Shown: piece by piece, positions 48,641 through 61,300 of the stretch
Numbering within the stretch: position 1 is the first letter of the stretch
Layout: each line of letters begins with the position of its first letter
From: Dallia pectoralis
Taxonomy: Eukaryota; Chordata; Actinopteri; Esociformes; Umbridae
DNA length: 64,000 bases
Direction of reading: 5' to 3'
NCBI GenBank assembly: GCA_029465975.1
Contig: CM055740.1
Span: 2,353,267-2,417,266, forward strand
Notes under the pieces: model-generated
What the model saw: only the letters and a program-made list of their open reading frames with translations
Database searches by the model: none
Told to the model about the DNA's origin: nothing
Position numbers and translations under genes: made by a program

Positions 48641-51600
48641 GCCCTCCTCAGCGTGTCTGCCAGCAGAGGATCAGCGTCTGACAACATGGTCGCCAAGTGC
48701 TGCACCTGCAGAGTCAATAGAACGAGTTAATTCTGACAGGAACCTGTGTAGAGGACAGGAGGAAGTGGAACAGGTTAGTTCTGACAGGCACCTGTGTAGA
48801 GGACAGGAGGAAGTGGAACAGGTTAGTTCTGACAGGCACCTGTGTAGAGGACAGGAGGAAGTGGAACAGGTTAGTTCTGACAGGCACCTGTGTAGAGGAC
48901 AGGAGGAAGTGGAACAGGTTAATTCTGACAGGAACCTGTGTAGAGGACAGGAGGAAGTGGAACAGGTTAATTCTGACAGGAACCTGTGTAGAGGAGGAAG
49001 TGGAACGGGTTAATTCTGGCAGGAACCTGTGTAGAGGAGGAAGTGGAACGGGTTAGTACTGACAGGAACCTGTGTAGAGGAGGAAGTGGAACGGGTTAGT
49101 TCTGACAGGAACCTGTGTAGAGGAGGAAGTGGAACGGGTTAGTTCTGACAGGCACCTGTGTAGAGGAGGAAGTGGAACGGGTTAGTTCTGACATGAACCT
49201 GTGTAGAGGACAGGAGTCAGTGGAACAGGTGGAAAACACACTGTTGACTTTCCACATAGAAACAAGGGACACGACACATATGGAACATGGAACAGTTGGC
49301 CTCCTCTGGTGTGTCACACATAACACCCGTCGTCAGTGCTACCACAAATAGACGCGTGAAGTTAAAATAGATGCAGTATTTGCCATGCAAACACTGTGTG
49401 TCTGAACGCTTACGGCAGAACTGAACCCCGGCACAATGGAGGGTACAGCTGGCAGACAGGTTTTCTCCGTCAGGTAACCGCTCTTCACCAACTCCGACAC
49501 CTCATCCTGTCGATTGAAGACAAACAACAGCATTTCTGGTAAGACTTCCTGTCAAGCATTCAAGGTTTATTGCTTCCTAACTCATTAAATGCAGACATGA
49601 GACATTTCACAGTAATCATAGAGCACACAGTACACGCCCACACGGTACACGCCCACACGGTACACGCCCACACGGTACACGCCCACACGGTACACGCCCA
49701 CACGGTACACGCCCACACGGTACACGCCCACACGGTACACGCCCACACGGTACACGCCCACACGGTACCCAAACAGAGTTCCAGGAAGCAGCATCACCTT
49801 GTTGAGGTCAGTGATGATGTCAGAAAGAAACTCAGCCGTGGTCTGGATCAGGGACTGGAGTTGTTCATGAACCTTCTCCTCCTCTACTTCCTGTCCATCT
49901 CTCTCCTCACCCGTTCTCTCTCCTAACCCGGCTGATTCCCGGTTCTCCTCTTTGCTATGTTGGTGTTCTCTGTGGTACCGGAGGATTCGCAGCATGCTCC
50001 CAACCAGAGGAAACACTGAAGAACAGAGAACCACGTTAAGGGAAGGGACTAAAACAGGCCATACTGGGAATGAGGACAAATGAGTGACAAATCAAAGAGT
50101 TATTGGATGGTTTTCTATAGAAATCAACATAAAACATTAACCTGTTAGATAAGATTACGAATGGCTTAATAAGAGACTATGCAGGTGTGTGTTTGAACAG
50201 TAACAGCCAAGGTTGTAGGTTCAAATCCCACAGGGGACCAACCAAATGAATGACACGGGGGTCTTACAGGCTTTGCTGCGCTCCTGGTTTCTACAGGCAT
50301 ACAGGGCAGAGAGAACAGCCAGGGCTGGGACCAGCAGAGCCTTCTGTTCCCCCAGGACAAGAGAAGGATCTCCTGGCTGACACAAGTCCCCACACACAAC
50401 CTCACACAAGAACGTCCACACAGCTCCACCGGGCCCATCTGGAACAGCTGGAGACAATAAGAGGATGGGTTACCTGGGAGGGAATTTCCAAGACACAGTA
50501 CAAGTCTAGTGCTGAGATAAACTAGCTAATACCAGTCTCGTTCCATAAATATTTTACCGTATCTCACTGAAATAAGCTCACAACACCAAGGTGTAACGAC
50601 CCAAATGCTCAGCTAATTGATCCTGAGCGGTTCCCCTCCCAAACCCTCAGTGACAGTCAGGTGTGACAGACGTGGACATTGTCTCACCCAGCGCCTGAAT
50701 CCCCTCATCGATAGTTGTGAGCAGCTGCATGGTGTGCAGGTACACCTCTAAACCCTCTGGACTTTCTGGCCTGCAAACAAAAAAACATGCCTCATTATCC
50801 CAACAAAACATTGTAGAACAGCACCACCCAGTGGTCAGGTCAGGGAGAACAGAGGTCTATTACAGAGCTGTTCTAACATACAGATACAGGAAACGCAGTG
50901 GTTCTTTACCGGAGCTGCTTGGCCGCCTCGAGGAGTGATGAGGGCAAGTCCAGACGTCTCCCTCCACCTTCCTCCCCAGCATCATCGTCCTGGCAACTAT
51001 CCACAACCCAGGTCTTCATCAACTCTTCATCCATGTCAAACAGCTTGTCAACCAACTCCCCAACCTTAACTAACAGGTCCACTAAAGAGGACACACACAT
51101 ACGAATACACACACACCACACACACATGAAACCAAGTCAGCCAGTTAGTAAACCAGCTTTCTTCACCACCCACACCCCTGGGGCCAGAGACACAGAGTCT
51201 AACGGCAGAAAAGAAATCAAGACATCGACTAGAGCAAAACCCAGCTTCTGTATGTGACTTCTCCAACATGTCTCGCCTACTGTGTAAGCCCCATGGTCTG
51301 TTGGTCCAACCACATTTATGCAATTAAATTAATCAACGTATTTTCCAGTGATGGAAAATCCTGGTGATGTTAGCATTAGGCTAACGTGTACTTTACTGAT
51401 TTACTCTGGTGATGTTAGCATAAGGCTTGCATGTACTTTACTGATTTACGCCAGTGATGTTAGCATAGGGCTGATGAGTTGTAACTTATATAAACAGCAG
51501 GTCCGTACTGTTGGTGGAGCTACACATGATGAAACAAAGGCTGGAAGACACAGAGGCCTGCTGGCGTATTCTGGCTAGCCACAAGGACGACACGTCTCTG

Positions 51601-53271
51601 TGGGACACACAGGTCAGCAGCAGCCTGGACGGAGACACCAAATCCAAATTAAACATCAATAAAGATGACAACATACATACATGCATACATCAGTCATCTC
51701 CCCGTTTACATGAATCAAATGGTTTCAGCTTGTACAGGCTGCTCTCACCTGCACGTCTCCAGCAGTGTGGGAGGATCGCTGTCTCCAAGAAGGAGCAACA
51801 GCACCACCCTGTGGAGAGGTCGTATTTATTAGATATTTACTGGAGAGTCAATACGTTAGCACAGTACGATTAAAACCAAATGCAACAGTGTCAAAAACAA
51901 ATTGGGAGGAAAGCGAATGACATACCCAAGGTCGTTATTCTGGCTGAGGGTCAGACAGGTGTCAGGAAAGCAGGCAATATTGCCCAAGATGCCGACACTG
52001 ATCTCCTATGGAGAGACAGCCAGAAAAAGTACATCACAGTAAACTGCTACAAAGACATGATACAATCAGATACAATCCACAATACACAAGCTATATAAAA
52101 ACAGACTGGTACATTTGAGAGAGTATGTTGCCATTTCAGTTCAGCACAAGTTAAATCCAATCCAGTTCAGAATGATATGAAGCCCATTAGGGTAAAACTA
52201 AAACACATAGCTACACACTTACTGTGAGACGGGGGCTTTGAGACTTGGCGATCACTCCCAGAAGAATGTCTGCCGCTTTGAACTCTTGTAAGAAACCCGC
52301 CACATCCTACAACAGAAACGCACATAAACCGAAGGCTGTCAGTGAGTGTAGCACATTGTCAATGTCCTTAACACAAAGTCACAATACAGTAGAACAGAAA
52401 CAGAATCATCAGATAGCATGGCTGACAGGAAAGGAATTGAGACATACACACAATGTTTAAATGTATTTAAAGAGGTACTTTCCTCATTAAGAGGCAATAA
52501 TGGATTCTAATACATGTGTGTATTGTGTGTGTGTCTCTGTGTGTGAGTGAGAGAGAGAGAAAGAGAGAGAGGGGAAGCACCTTGTCCATGGCCATGTCCC
52601 ATATTCTACACAGGTCATCCTCATCTTCTTCAGGCAGTTGACCCTGGGCATCAGAGCCTTCATCGTTCTGCTCAGACACAATCTAACGGACAGGACAAAA
52701 GCATCCTCTAAACAACATCAACAAACAAGTGTGTCTCAACACTAATTCACCTTGCTGAGAGCCATTAAAGCACCCGCACGTATTGCTATATTGCTGTAGA
52801 CTAATAACACGTTATAGTACCTGAATTAGGCGTGTGAGCGTGCTGAACAGCCAGTGTTTGCTGTAAACCGTCTCCCCGATAGCGTCCACATCCTCTGGGT
52901 CTGGCTCTCCCTCTCTGTCCGGGGGTGGTGAAGGGTTACGGTGCACGACAGGGGAGTATCCCGGGGAAGACGAGCCATCCCCGACCAGCTCGTCGGCCCC
53001 ATTCCCACCGTGACCATCTAAACACAAACAAACCGATAGGACACCCAGGTAGACGGACATGCGCACATGCAGCTACCTGGAGCTCCACCGTGCCGGGTTA
53101 GGTACCGTAGCTAAGACCAGTTCAACTAGCAGCAGACTCTAATAATCAAGAGTGGCAAAAACTCTGCAACTGATTGATAGCGTGTTAATACACACTAGCA
53201 GGCTAACTAGCTTGGTAGAGAGACTAACCCTTCTGTGTACATAACAAAAGTAAAACGCAGACATTACCCAT
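48613..53271 (-). CDS. saal1: SAAL1, serum amyloid A-like 1 / SPACIA1 homologue
   Basis: Thirteen coding exons: 53268-53271, 52821-53017, 52581-52682, 52223-52306, 51926-52005, 51749-51808, 51509-51624, 50910-51081, 50688-50770, 50268-50447, 49798-50015, 49414-49506 and 48613-48705. They total 1482 nt and encode 493 aa (human 474 aa). The first exon supplies only ATGG, giving MDGHGGNG, and HRNPSPPPD aligns with the human N-terminus. Other diagnostic segments are ETVYSKHWLFSTLTRLIQ, RIWDMAMDKDVAGFLQEF, GILGNIACF, DSDPPTLLETCRLLLTC, FIMCSSTN, DLLVKVGELVDKLFDMDE and EAAKQLR. The protein is predicted to be an all-helical armadillo-like fold; in mammals it is linked to synovial fibroblast proliferation, and its molecular role is poorly known. 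The acidic insert in exon 11 (EENRESAGLGERTGEE) is variable. Intron 11 starts near a 15-bp array and intron 12 is filled by another. The stop codon lies inside a repeat. Confidence 0.94.
48724..49215. repeat. 39- to 48-bp minisatellite in saal1 intron 12, about 11 copies
   Basis: Units share ttctgacaggaacctgtgta followed by gaggaggaagtggaacgggtt, with the left half carrying an extra gacag segment. Each unit contains GAGGAAGT or CAGGAGGAAGT. It lies 18 bp upstream of the exon 13 acceptor on genomic coordinates. Confidence 0.94.
49622..49768. repeat. 15-bp minisatellite (cacacggtacacgcc), about 10 copies
   Basis: Near-perfect copies lie 30 bp from the exon 11 splice donor in saal1 intron 11. 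The 15-bp period keeps frames open (VYRVG and HTVHA peptides), which are artefacts. Confidence 0.95.
50186..50256 (-). mobile_element. tRNA-derived SINE remnant beside saal1 exon 10
   Basis: On the + strand GGTTGTAGGTTCAAATCCCAC followed by AGGGGACCAACCAAATGAATG matches the box B and adjoining body of a fish tRNA-derived SINE, with the usual CCCAC and GGGGACCA order. It ends about 10 bp from the exon 10 donor at 50268. The strand assignment is uncertain. Confidence 0.5.
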
Positions 53272-53428
53272 TCGTGTGGCGAGTCCTTACTCCAGCGAAA
53301 CTATTGTTTTTATGACTTATCCAGTCTTATTCAAAAACGAACCGTTAGCTTGATTATGAAACACATCTTTCGAGCTAACTTTTTGAAGCTAATGTTTTCA
53401 AATGAGCCTCCAGAGCGCTAGTGGAAAT

Positions 53429-53438
53429 GCGCATGCGT
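53429..53438. promoter_or_regulatory. NRF1-like site in the saal1 promoter
   Basis: TGCGCATGCG lies about 160 bp upstream of the saal1 start codon and nearly matches the NRF1 palindrome TGCGCATGCGC. There is no TATA box nearby, so a TATA-less promoter is likely. Confidence 0.45.
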
Positions 53439-53485
53439 GTGATGGTTCTTTACTTGTTCGCTGGTGCCATCTAGCGTATGTCAGT

Positions 53486-54068
53486 GGAATTCAGATATGC
53501 TCTGTCAGTGGCATTCAGTAATACTCTATGTCAGTGGCATTCAGTAATACTCTATGTCAGTGGCATTCAGTAATACTCTATGTCAGTGGCATTTAGTAAT
53601 ACTCTATGTCAGTGGCATTTAGTAATACTCTATGTCAGTGGCATTTAGTAATACTCTATGTCAGTGGCATTTAGTAATACTCTATGTCAGTGGCATTCAG
53701 TAATACTCTATGTCAGTGGCATTCAGTAATACTCTATGTCAGTGGCATTCAGTAATACTCTATGTCAGTGGCATTTAGTAATACTCTATGTCAGTGGCAT
53801 TTAGTAATACTCTATGTCAGTGGCATTTAGTAATACTCTATGTCAGTGGCATTTAGTAATACTCTATGTCAGTGGCATTTAGTAATACTCTATGTCAGTG
53901 GCATTTAGTAATACTCTATGTCAGTGGCATTCAGATATACTCTGTCAGTGGCATTCAGTAATACTCTATGTCAGTGGCATTTAGTAATACTCTATGTCAG
54001 TGGCATTCAGATATATTCTATGTCAGTGGCATTCAGATATACTCTGTCAGTGGCATTCAGATATACTC
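53486..54068. repeat. 26-bp minisatellite upstream of saal1, about 22 copies
   Basis: Units read agtaatactctatgtcagtg plus gcattc or gcattt. Shorter gatatactctgtcag units occur at both ends. A second small array with gaaatataaccactctcaca follows at 54068-54180. The array begins about 50 bp beyond the NRF1-like site. Confidence 0.95.
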
Positions 54069-54954
54069 TGTGAAATATAACCACTCTCACATATGTTCTG
54101 TGAAATGGAACCACTCTCACACAATGTTCTGTGAAATATAACCACTCTCACATATGTTCTGTGAAATGGAACCACTCTTTTGGTAAGAAGTTGAGGATGG
54201 TGTCTCCAAATCTATGATTGTAGATTGTACTGACCACCTGTACTGTAGATTTGTTTTAAGGCTGTATTGTCTTCAAGTTTATCATTAAACTACGCTCATT
54301 CAACTACGCTCATATTTGAGTATAGGGAATCATTTGTAACCTAAACTAATGAGGCATCAATAGGTTATAACATGGTATACTTAACTACATGAATACAAAA
54401 CTAATTTAAACATCTAAAAGGGAATGTTCCAATCGCAGATTGCCTCCTTAACAAACACCAAGCCTGAACAGTGTAAAGTTATCTGTATTTATCCTGGGAG
54501 GGGTTTCTATGAACCAGGAACATGTTGAATGTCTGTCTGTGCTTGGTGTTTGTTGCTTTTGGTGTAGCATAATGGGAGATAGCTGTACATTCCTCTTTTA
54601 CTGCCAAGATAAACACCAATGTACGTCTTCTACGACAGACCTCCCTTGGAAATTGGTTTCTACAACCCTCAGTTTTCCTGCTTGATAAAGGAGTGTTCTT
54701 ACAGTAGAGCAATAGTGCATGTATAAGCTAAACCACTGCTGTTATTGTTTGCCAAGTGTGAATCAGGCAAATGATAAAGAGTAAACAGTGAAATGAGTGC
54801 ATCCTGGTGTAAAACACACAGCTACCATCTATTTGTTGTAAAACCCATATGTGATGTTATTCACTGCAGTCAATTAATAGTCTTCCAATATTTCTTTCTT
54901 GAATAGAATCAGAACCAAACTGTTTCGTTTAAATATTTCTTTTCGGACGTTCAT

Positions 54955-55730
54955 TCCACATCTAGCTTTTCTATCGGCCATTTATTCCACATCTAGCTCT
55001 TCCATTGGCCGTTCATTCCACATCTAGCACTTCTGTCGGCCGTTCATTCCACATCTAGCTCTTCCATTGGCCGTTCATTCCACATCTAGCTCTTCCATTG
55101 GCCGTTCATTCCACATCTAGCTCTTCCATTGGCCGTTCATTCCACATCTAGCTCTTCTATTGGCCGTTCATTCCACATCTAGCTCTTCCATTGGCCGTTC
55201 ATTCCACATCTAGCTCTTCCATTGGCCGTTCATTCCACATCTAGCTCTTCCATTGGCCGTTCATTCCACATCTAGCTCTTCCATTGGCCGTTCATTCCAC
55301 ATCTAGCTCTTCCATTGGCCGTTCATTCCACATCTAGCTCTTCCATTGGCCGTTCATTCCACATCTAGCTCTTCCATTGGCCGTTCATTCCACATCTAGC
55401 TCTTCCATTGGCCGTTCATTCCACATTTAGCTCTTCCATTGGCCGTTCATTCCACATCTAGCTCTTCCATTGGCCGTTCATTCCACATCTAGCTCTTCCA
55501 TTGGCCGTTCATTCCACATCTAGCTCTTCCATTGGCCGTTCATTCCACATCTAGCTCTTCCATTGGCCGTTCATTCCACATTTAGCTCTTCCATTGGCCG
55601 TTCATTCCACATCTAGCTCTTCCATTGGCCGTTCATTCCACATCTAGCTCTTCCATTGGCCGTTCATTCCACATCTAGCTCTTCCATTGGCCGTTCATTC
55701 CACATCTAGCTCTTGTATTGGCCGTTCAGA
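54955..55730. repeat. 31-bp minisatellite, about 25 copies
   Basis: Units contain ggccgttcattccacatcta plus gctcttccatt. Only scattered substitutions (tttagc, tctat, tgtat) occur. The region 54181-54954 before it is unassigned intergenic DNA. Confidence 0.95.
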
Positions 55731-55732
55731 TT

Positions 55733-56243
55733 TATATATGTATACCTGGATGTATACTTGGATGTTTACCTGGATGTATACCTGGATGTATACTTGGATG
55801 TTTACCTGGATGTATACCTGGATGTATACCTGGATGTATACCTGGATGTATACCTGGATGTATAACTAGATGTATATCTGGATGTATACCTGGATGTATA
55901 CCTGGATGTATACCTGGATGTATACCTGGATGTATACCTGGATGTATACCTGGATGTATATCTGGATGTATATCTGGATGTATAACTGGATGTATACCTG
56001 GATGTATACCTGGATGTATAACTGGATGTATATCTGGATGTATACCTGGATGTATACCTGGATGTATACCTGGATGTATAACTGGATGTATACCTGGATG
56101 TATACCTGGATGTATACCTGGATGTATAACTGGATGTATATCTGGATGTATAACTGGATGTATATCTGGATGTATATCTGGATGTATACCTGGATGTATA
56201 CCTGGATGTATACCTGGATGTATATCTGGATGTATACCTGGGT
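55733..56243. repeat. 12-bp minisatellite (tgtatacctgga), about 42 copies
   Basis: Variants are tatacc, tatatc, tataac and tttacc. The 12-bp period keeps frames open and gives Tyr-Trp-Met and Gly-Cys-Ile peptides that are artefacts. It follows the 31-bp array without a gap. Confidence 0.95.
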
Positions 56244-56414
56244 GTTGCTAGCTGAGTGTCTGCTCTATATATTGGAGACGTGCACTAGACATCTCAGCTT
56301 CTTTTAATAAGAAAAACTGTCTATTCCTTCTTTCATTCCTATTCTATTCACTGAACCCACAGAATACATTTTCCATTGGAAACAGTTAAAGCATAGTGCT
56401 TTGTAAAACAAAAG

Positions 56415-57150
56415 GGTGATGTAGGTGGAGGGTGATGAGGGTGGAGGGTGATGAGGGTGGAGGGTGATGAGGGTGGAGGGTGATGAGAGTGGAGGGTGAT
56501 GAGGGTGGAGGGTGATGTAGGTGGAGGGTGATGTAGGTGGAGGGTGATGAGGGTGGAGGGTGATGTAGGTGGAGGGTGATGAGGGTGGAGGGTGATGTAG
56601 GTGGAGGGTGATGTAGGTGGAGGGTGATGAGGGTGGAGGGTGATGAGGGTGGAGGGTGATGAGAGTGGAGGGTGATGTAGGTGGAGGGTGATGAGGGTGG
56701 AGGTTGATGAGGGTGGAGGGTGATGAGGGTGGAGGTTGATGAGGGTGGAGGGTGATGAGGGTGGAGGTTGATGAGGGTGGAGGGTGATGAGGGGTGGAGG
56801 GTGATGAGGGTGGAGGGTGATGAGAGTGGAGGGTGATGAGGGTGGAGGGTGATGTAGGTGGAGGGTGATGAGGGTGGAGGGTGATGAGGGTGGAGGTTGA
56901 TGAGGGTGGAGGTTGATGAGAGTGGAGGGTGATGAGGGTGGAGGGTGATGTAGGTGGAGGTTGATGAGGGTGGAGGGTGTAGCGGGTGATGTAGGTGGAG
57001 GGTGATGAGGGTGGAGGTTGATGAGGGTGGAGGGTGATGAGGGTGGAGGGTGATGAGGGTGGAGGGTGTAGCGGGTGATGTAGGTGGAGGGTGATGAGGG
57101 TGATGTAGGTGGAGGGTGATGAGGGTGGAGGGTGATGAGGGTGGAGGGTG
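56415..57150. repeat. 16-bp G-rich minisatellite (gggtgatgagggtgga), about 46 copies
   Basis: The + strand has GGG TGGA GGG TGATGA GGG TGGA GGG in register, which fits the G3-N1-7 quadruplex rule many times over. Variants are gatgta, gagagt and ggttga. It ends about 1.2 kb upstream of the mucin start codon. The region 57151-58316 shows only an interspersed fragment at 57440-57510. Confidence 0.95.
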
Positions 57151-57439
57151 ATGTCAGTTCCCAACATGCCGTGCTAGGGAAATCCAACGCCCTCTGTTCA
57201 CATGGCTATGATCCGCAAATATAAATGGTCCTGTACATATTCTAATGACTTCCCAATCCTGACCCAACTCCATAATTGGGCTGGACCAGGATGTTGGGCT
57301 GATAATGACTCAGAAACAGATGGTAGACAGGTGAGACAATCATGAGCCAGATATAGATGACTCTCACACACTTCCACTGAACTGCTGTCGCTGGTCCACA
57401 CTAGCTGGGCCACAGACACTAGGGCGCTACATTTCATCA

Positions 57440-57510
57440 GAATCTTATTGTCCCGGATCGAAACTAGTGTGCAAAATATTGACCAGGGGTGCCATTTGGC
57501 ACACGGGTAA
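57440..57510. repeat. Interspersed fish repeat fragment
   Basis: gaccaggggtgccatttggc matches the GCCATTTGGGA family seen at 1198, 34254 and 44651. It lies about 0.9 kb upstream of the mucin gene. Confidence 0.4.
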
Positions 57511-58315
57511 GCTCGACCATGGACGTCATCCAGGACAATCTCATGCATATTAATCTTTAATGTAGATAGTAATTCTGAAACTGAAGTTCTTAATGTCATG
57601 TAGGTTTTCGATGGGCAGTCCAGGCCAAACGAAGCACTAATACTTTTTGTTGTCACAACAATTCGTAAGTCTGATTGAAACCGATGTGGCCCAGTCAAAG
57701 TCAGTCAGAAATATATTGGGCTTTCCTGGTTAAAAATGTTCCTGGCCTCCAGCTCAACGATACTCAATTTGAACATATCTTGATGTTATTCTGGGTGTTG
57801 AGTTGACTTTAAACAGACAAGAAAAGTAGCATATGTGAGAAAACATTTATTCACTTCAAAATGTTTGTTTTATTGCACATCGCCATGCAAGCCAGCATTA
57901 AAGATGTTACTATTTGAGGATGGGAATTTCTTTAGTTAAAGATCGTAGAGGTCAGTTCAGTATGCAGTTCTATGACAACCAGCTACGATAGCGTTCATGT
58001 ATGTTGTATGTTGAATCCACATCTATGTTTCACTCACAACAAACCTACATACATTGAATTCTGAGAGCATTCCGTTGCCGAGGAGTTGAGTGGGGACTCC
58101 TGAAACTGGTTGAAACTGGCTGCCTAGAGACAAATCTGAGAGAAAATGTCTCTGTTTCGAGGTTAATTCCTGCACTTTAACACAGTTTCTGTCATGTTCT
58201 CAGCGGCCAGTCGGCCAATCCTGAGGTGCTCAAAGAAGTGTTTACCTAGTCTCAATAAACTGTCCTGACATCCTCCTTCTGGGGGTGTGATCAGATTGAC
58301 ACAGATTGAGCCATG

Positions 58316-58326
58316 CCAATATAAGG
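58316..58326 (+). promoter_or_regulatory. Putative TATA box of the mucin gene
   Basis: CCAATATAAGG lies about 58-68 bp upstream of the start codon at 58384. The spacing allows a short 5'UTR. No other TATA-like site is as close. Confidence 0.45.
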
Positions 58327-58383
58327 AGCACTCCCAGCACGGTACAGACTAACCTGTAGTCCACCTGTACCTGACCGCTCAAT

Positions 58384-61300
58384 ATGTGGTTGAACACTTT
58401 GTGGCCGGCCGCTCTGGCGCTGCTGCTAACAGGTGCCAACCAACTGACAACTGCGAACGGTAAGAAGATCCTAAGAGTTGTTTAAAGGACTCTCGGAATT
58501 GGCAGTGATTTATTATGGACCACGTGAACGCCGACACCAAGTTAGATTACAGAAATACGGACTGTCTCTAGTACAGAGTCTGTCCTTAGAGTCAGTATCT
58601 ATCTCTCTTTAAAGAGTCAACTACCAGTCAGAAACTATTTAATGCAAATCTGAGAACTTGTCATGTTTTTTTTTATTTCTGCTATGGTATATTTTTAATG
58701 GGTGCACAATAAACATGTAAACTGGTAAATATTGTGTTCTGTTGCATTTCAGTTCTTCAGTCGAACCATGTGAACACCATCTGCAGCACCTGGGGACGAG
58801 AGCACTTCAAGACGTTCGACGGAAGCATCTATCAGTTCCCGGGGATGTGTGAATACAACCTGGCCTCCGACTGTCACTCCGATTCTTACCCAGAGTTCTC
58901 TGTTCACATGAAGAGGAACGAGGCCCCAGACACTGATGGCAACCCCACGGTTAAGCACTTAGTGGTCACCATCAACGATCTGGTCGTCACATTGACCAAG
59001 ACTCTGGTCACGGTCAATGATGAAATGTAAGTGCTGCTCAGATGTTTTATATCGTGTGTTTTCAGATTAATCAGGGAGAACATAGTTGCTGTAAAGGTAA
59101 GCTGTGGAATAATCTGTTAGACTGAACAAGGCTGTGAAATAGCCAATATTTGGCAATCACTGTATATGTGTGTTATATAATGTTGAGGAATAAAGTTCAC
59201 TGTTGTCAATTAATTGGTACACGTACAATAAGGTCCTGGCAATAACAGTGTTCATCACCTGTGTTCCAAGTGTTACACTTCCATACTACAACGGAGGGGT
59301 CCAAGTGGAACGTAATGCTGTTTACACCAAACTCCTCTCTAAAGTGGGCCTCGTTGTCATGTGGAACGGAGAAGATGCAGTCATGGTATTGAAATAAGAA
59401 ATCTCACGAGAACCTTGTTTACAAACGTGCTAATTTGTTTTTGGAATTTAGTGGATTTGCTGAAATTCTACTTTGCTTGGACAAATACGTATTTTTAGAT
59501 ATTTTCTTATACATGATTTAATGAATGAAGTTTTACCCGTCGCTGTGTGTGTAAGGTGGAGCTGGATCCAGAATATTCCAATCGTACATGCGGTCTGTGT
59601 GGGGACTACAATGGGATTCCCGTACGCAATGAGTTCATACATAATGGTGAGCACTTCTTGGCGTTCCATTTACACAGCTGCTTTTATCACAGTTGGTAAA
59701 TCATTAATGAACACTTATAAACACATTTATAATATCAAATAAGGACAACATCACTGTATTTCTGTGCAGGTCGTGAAGTGGGTCCCATTGAGTTTGGAAA
59801 CATGCAGAAGGTCCACAGGCCCAACGAGGATTGTGAAGACCCATACGAAGAGGAAGATAAACCTGCTGACGTTCAGCTTAAGGATGAAACATGCACAAAG
59901 TTTGTAAGTAGATGTTTCAGCTTAGAGACGAAACACATTTGTTAAATGTATTTATTTATTTGACTGCCTCAAAGTTAAACCATTGATATATTATAACATA
60001 TTATAGTCTTATTATTACTGTAATAGTATTACTGTACATATTATTATTGTACATATTATTATTGTACATATTATTACTATAATAGTATTACTGTAATAGT
60101 ATTACTGTACATATTATTATTATTATAGTATTACTGTAATAGTATTACTGTACATATTATTACTGTACATATTATTATTACTATAACAGTATTACTGTAC
60201 ATATTATTACTGTACATATTATTACTATAATAGTATTACTGTACATATTATTATTGTACATATTATTACTATAATAGTATTACTGTAATAGTATTACTGT
60301 ACATATTATTATTATAATAGTATTACTGTAATAGTATTACTGTACAGATTATTACTGTACATATTATTATTACTATAACAGTATTACTGTACATATTATT
60401 ACTGTACATATTATTACTATAATAGTATTACTGCAATAGTATTACTGTACATATTATTACTGTACATATTATTATTACTATAACAGTATTTCTGTACATA
60501 TTATTACTGTACATATTATTACTATAATAGTATTACTGCAATAGTATTACTGTACATATTATTACTGTACATATTATTATTACTATAGCAGTATTACTGT
60601 ACATATTATTACTGTACATATTATTACTATAATAGTATTACTGCAATAGTATTACTGTACATATTATTACTGTACATATTATTATTACTATAGCAGTATT
60701 ACTGTACATATTATTACTGTACATATTATTACTATAATAGTATTACTGCAATAGTATTACTGTACATATTATTACTGTACATATTATTATTACTATAACA
60801 GTATTACTGTACATATTATTACTGTACATATTATTACTATAATAGTATTACTGCAATAGTATTACTGTACATATTATTACGGTACATATTATTATTACTA
60901 TAGCAGTATTACTGTACATATTATTACTGTACATATTATTACTATAATAGTATTACTGCAATAGTATTACTGTACATATTATTACTGTACATATTATTAT
61001 TACTATAACAGTATTACTGTACATATTATTACTGTACATATTATTACTATAATAGTATTACTGCAATAGTATTACTGTACATATTATTACTGTACATATT
61101 ATTACTGTACATATTATTACTATAATAGTATTACTGCAATAGTATTACTGTACATATTATTACTGTACATATTATTACTGTACATATTATTACTATAATA
61201 GTATTACTGCAATAGTATTACTGTACATATTATTACTGTACATATTATTATTACTATAACAGTATTACTGTACATATTATTACTGTACATATTATTACTA

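Noticed and set aside
56304..57187. Proline/histidine-rich open frames of about 280 codons
   Set aside because: The 16-bp G-rich array read on the other strand, with the period appearing as 16 residues.
57198..57698. 166-codon open frame on the - strand
   Set aside because: It crosses an interspersed repeat fragment (CAKWHP segment) and shows no known domain or splice partners.
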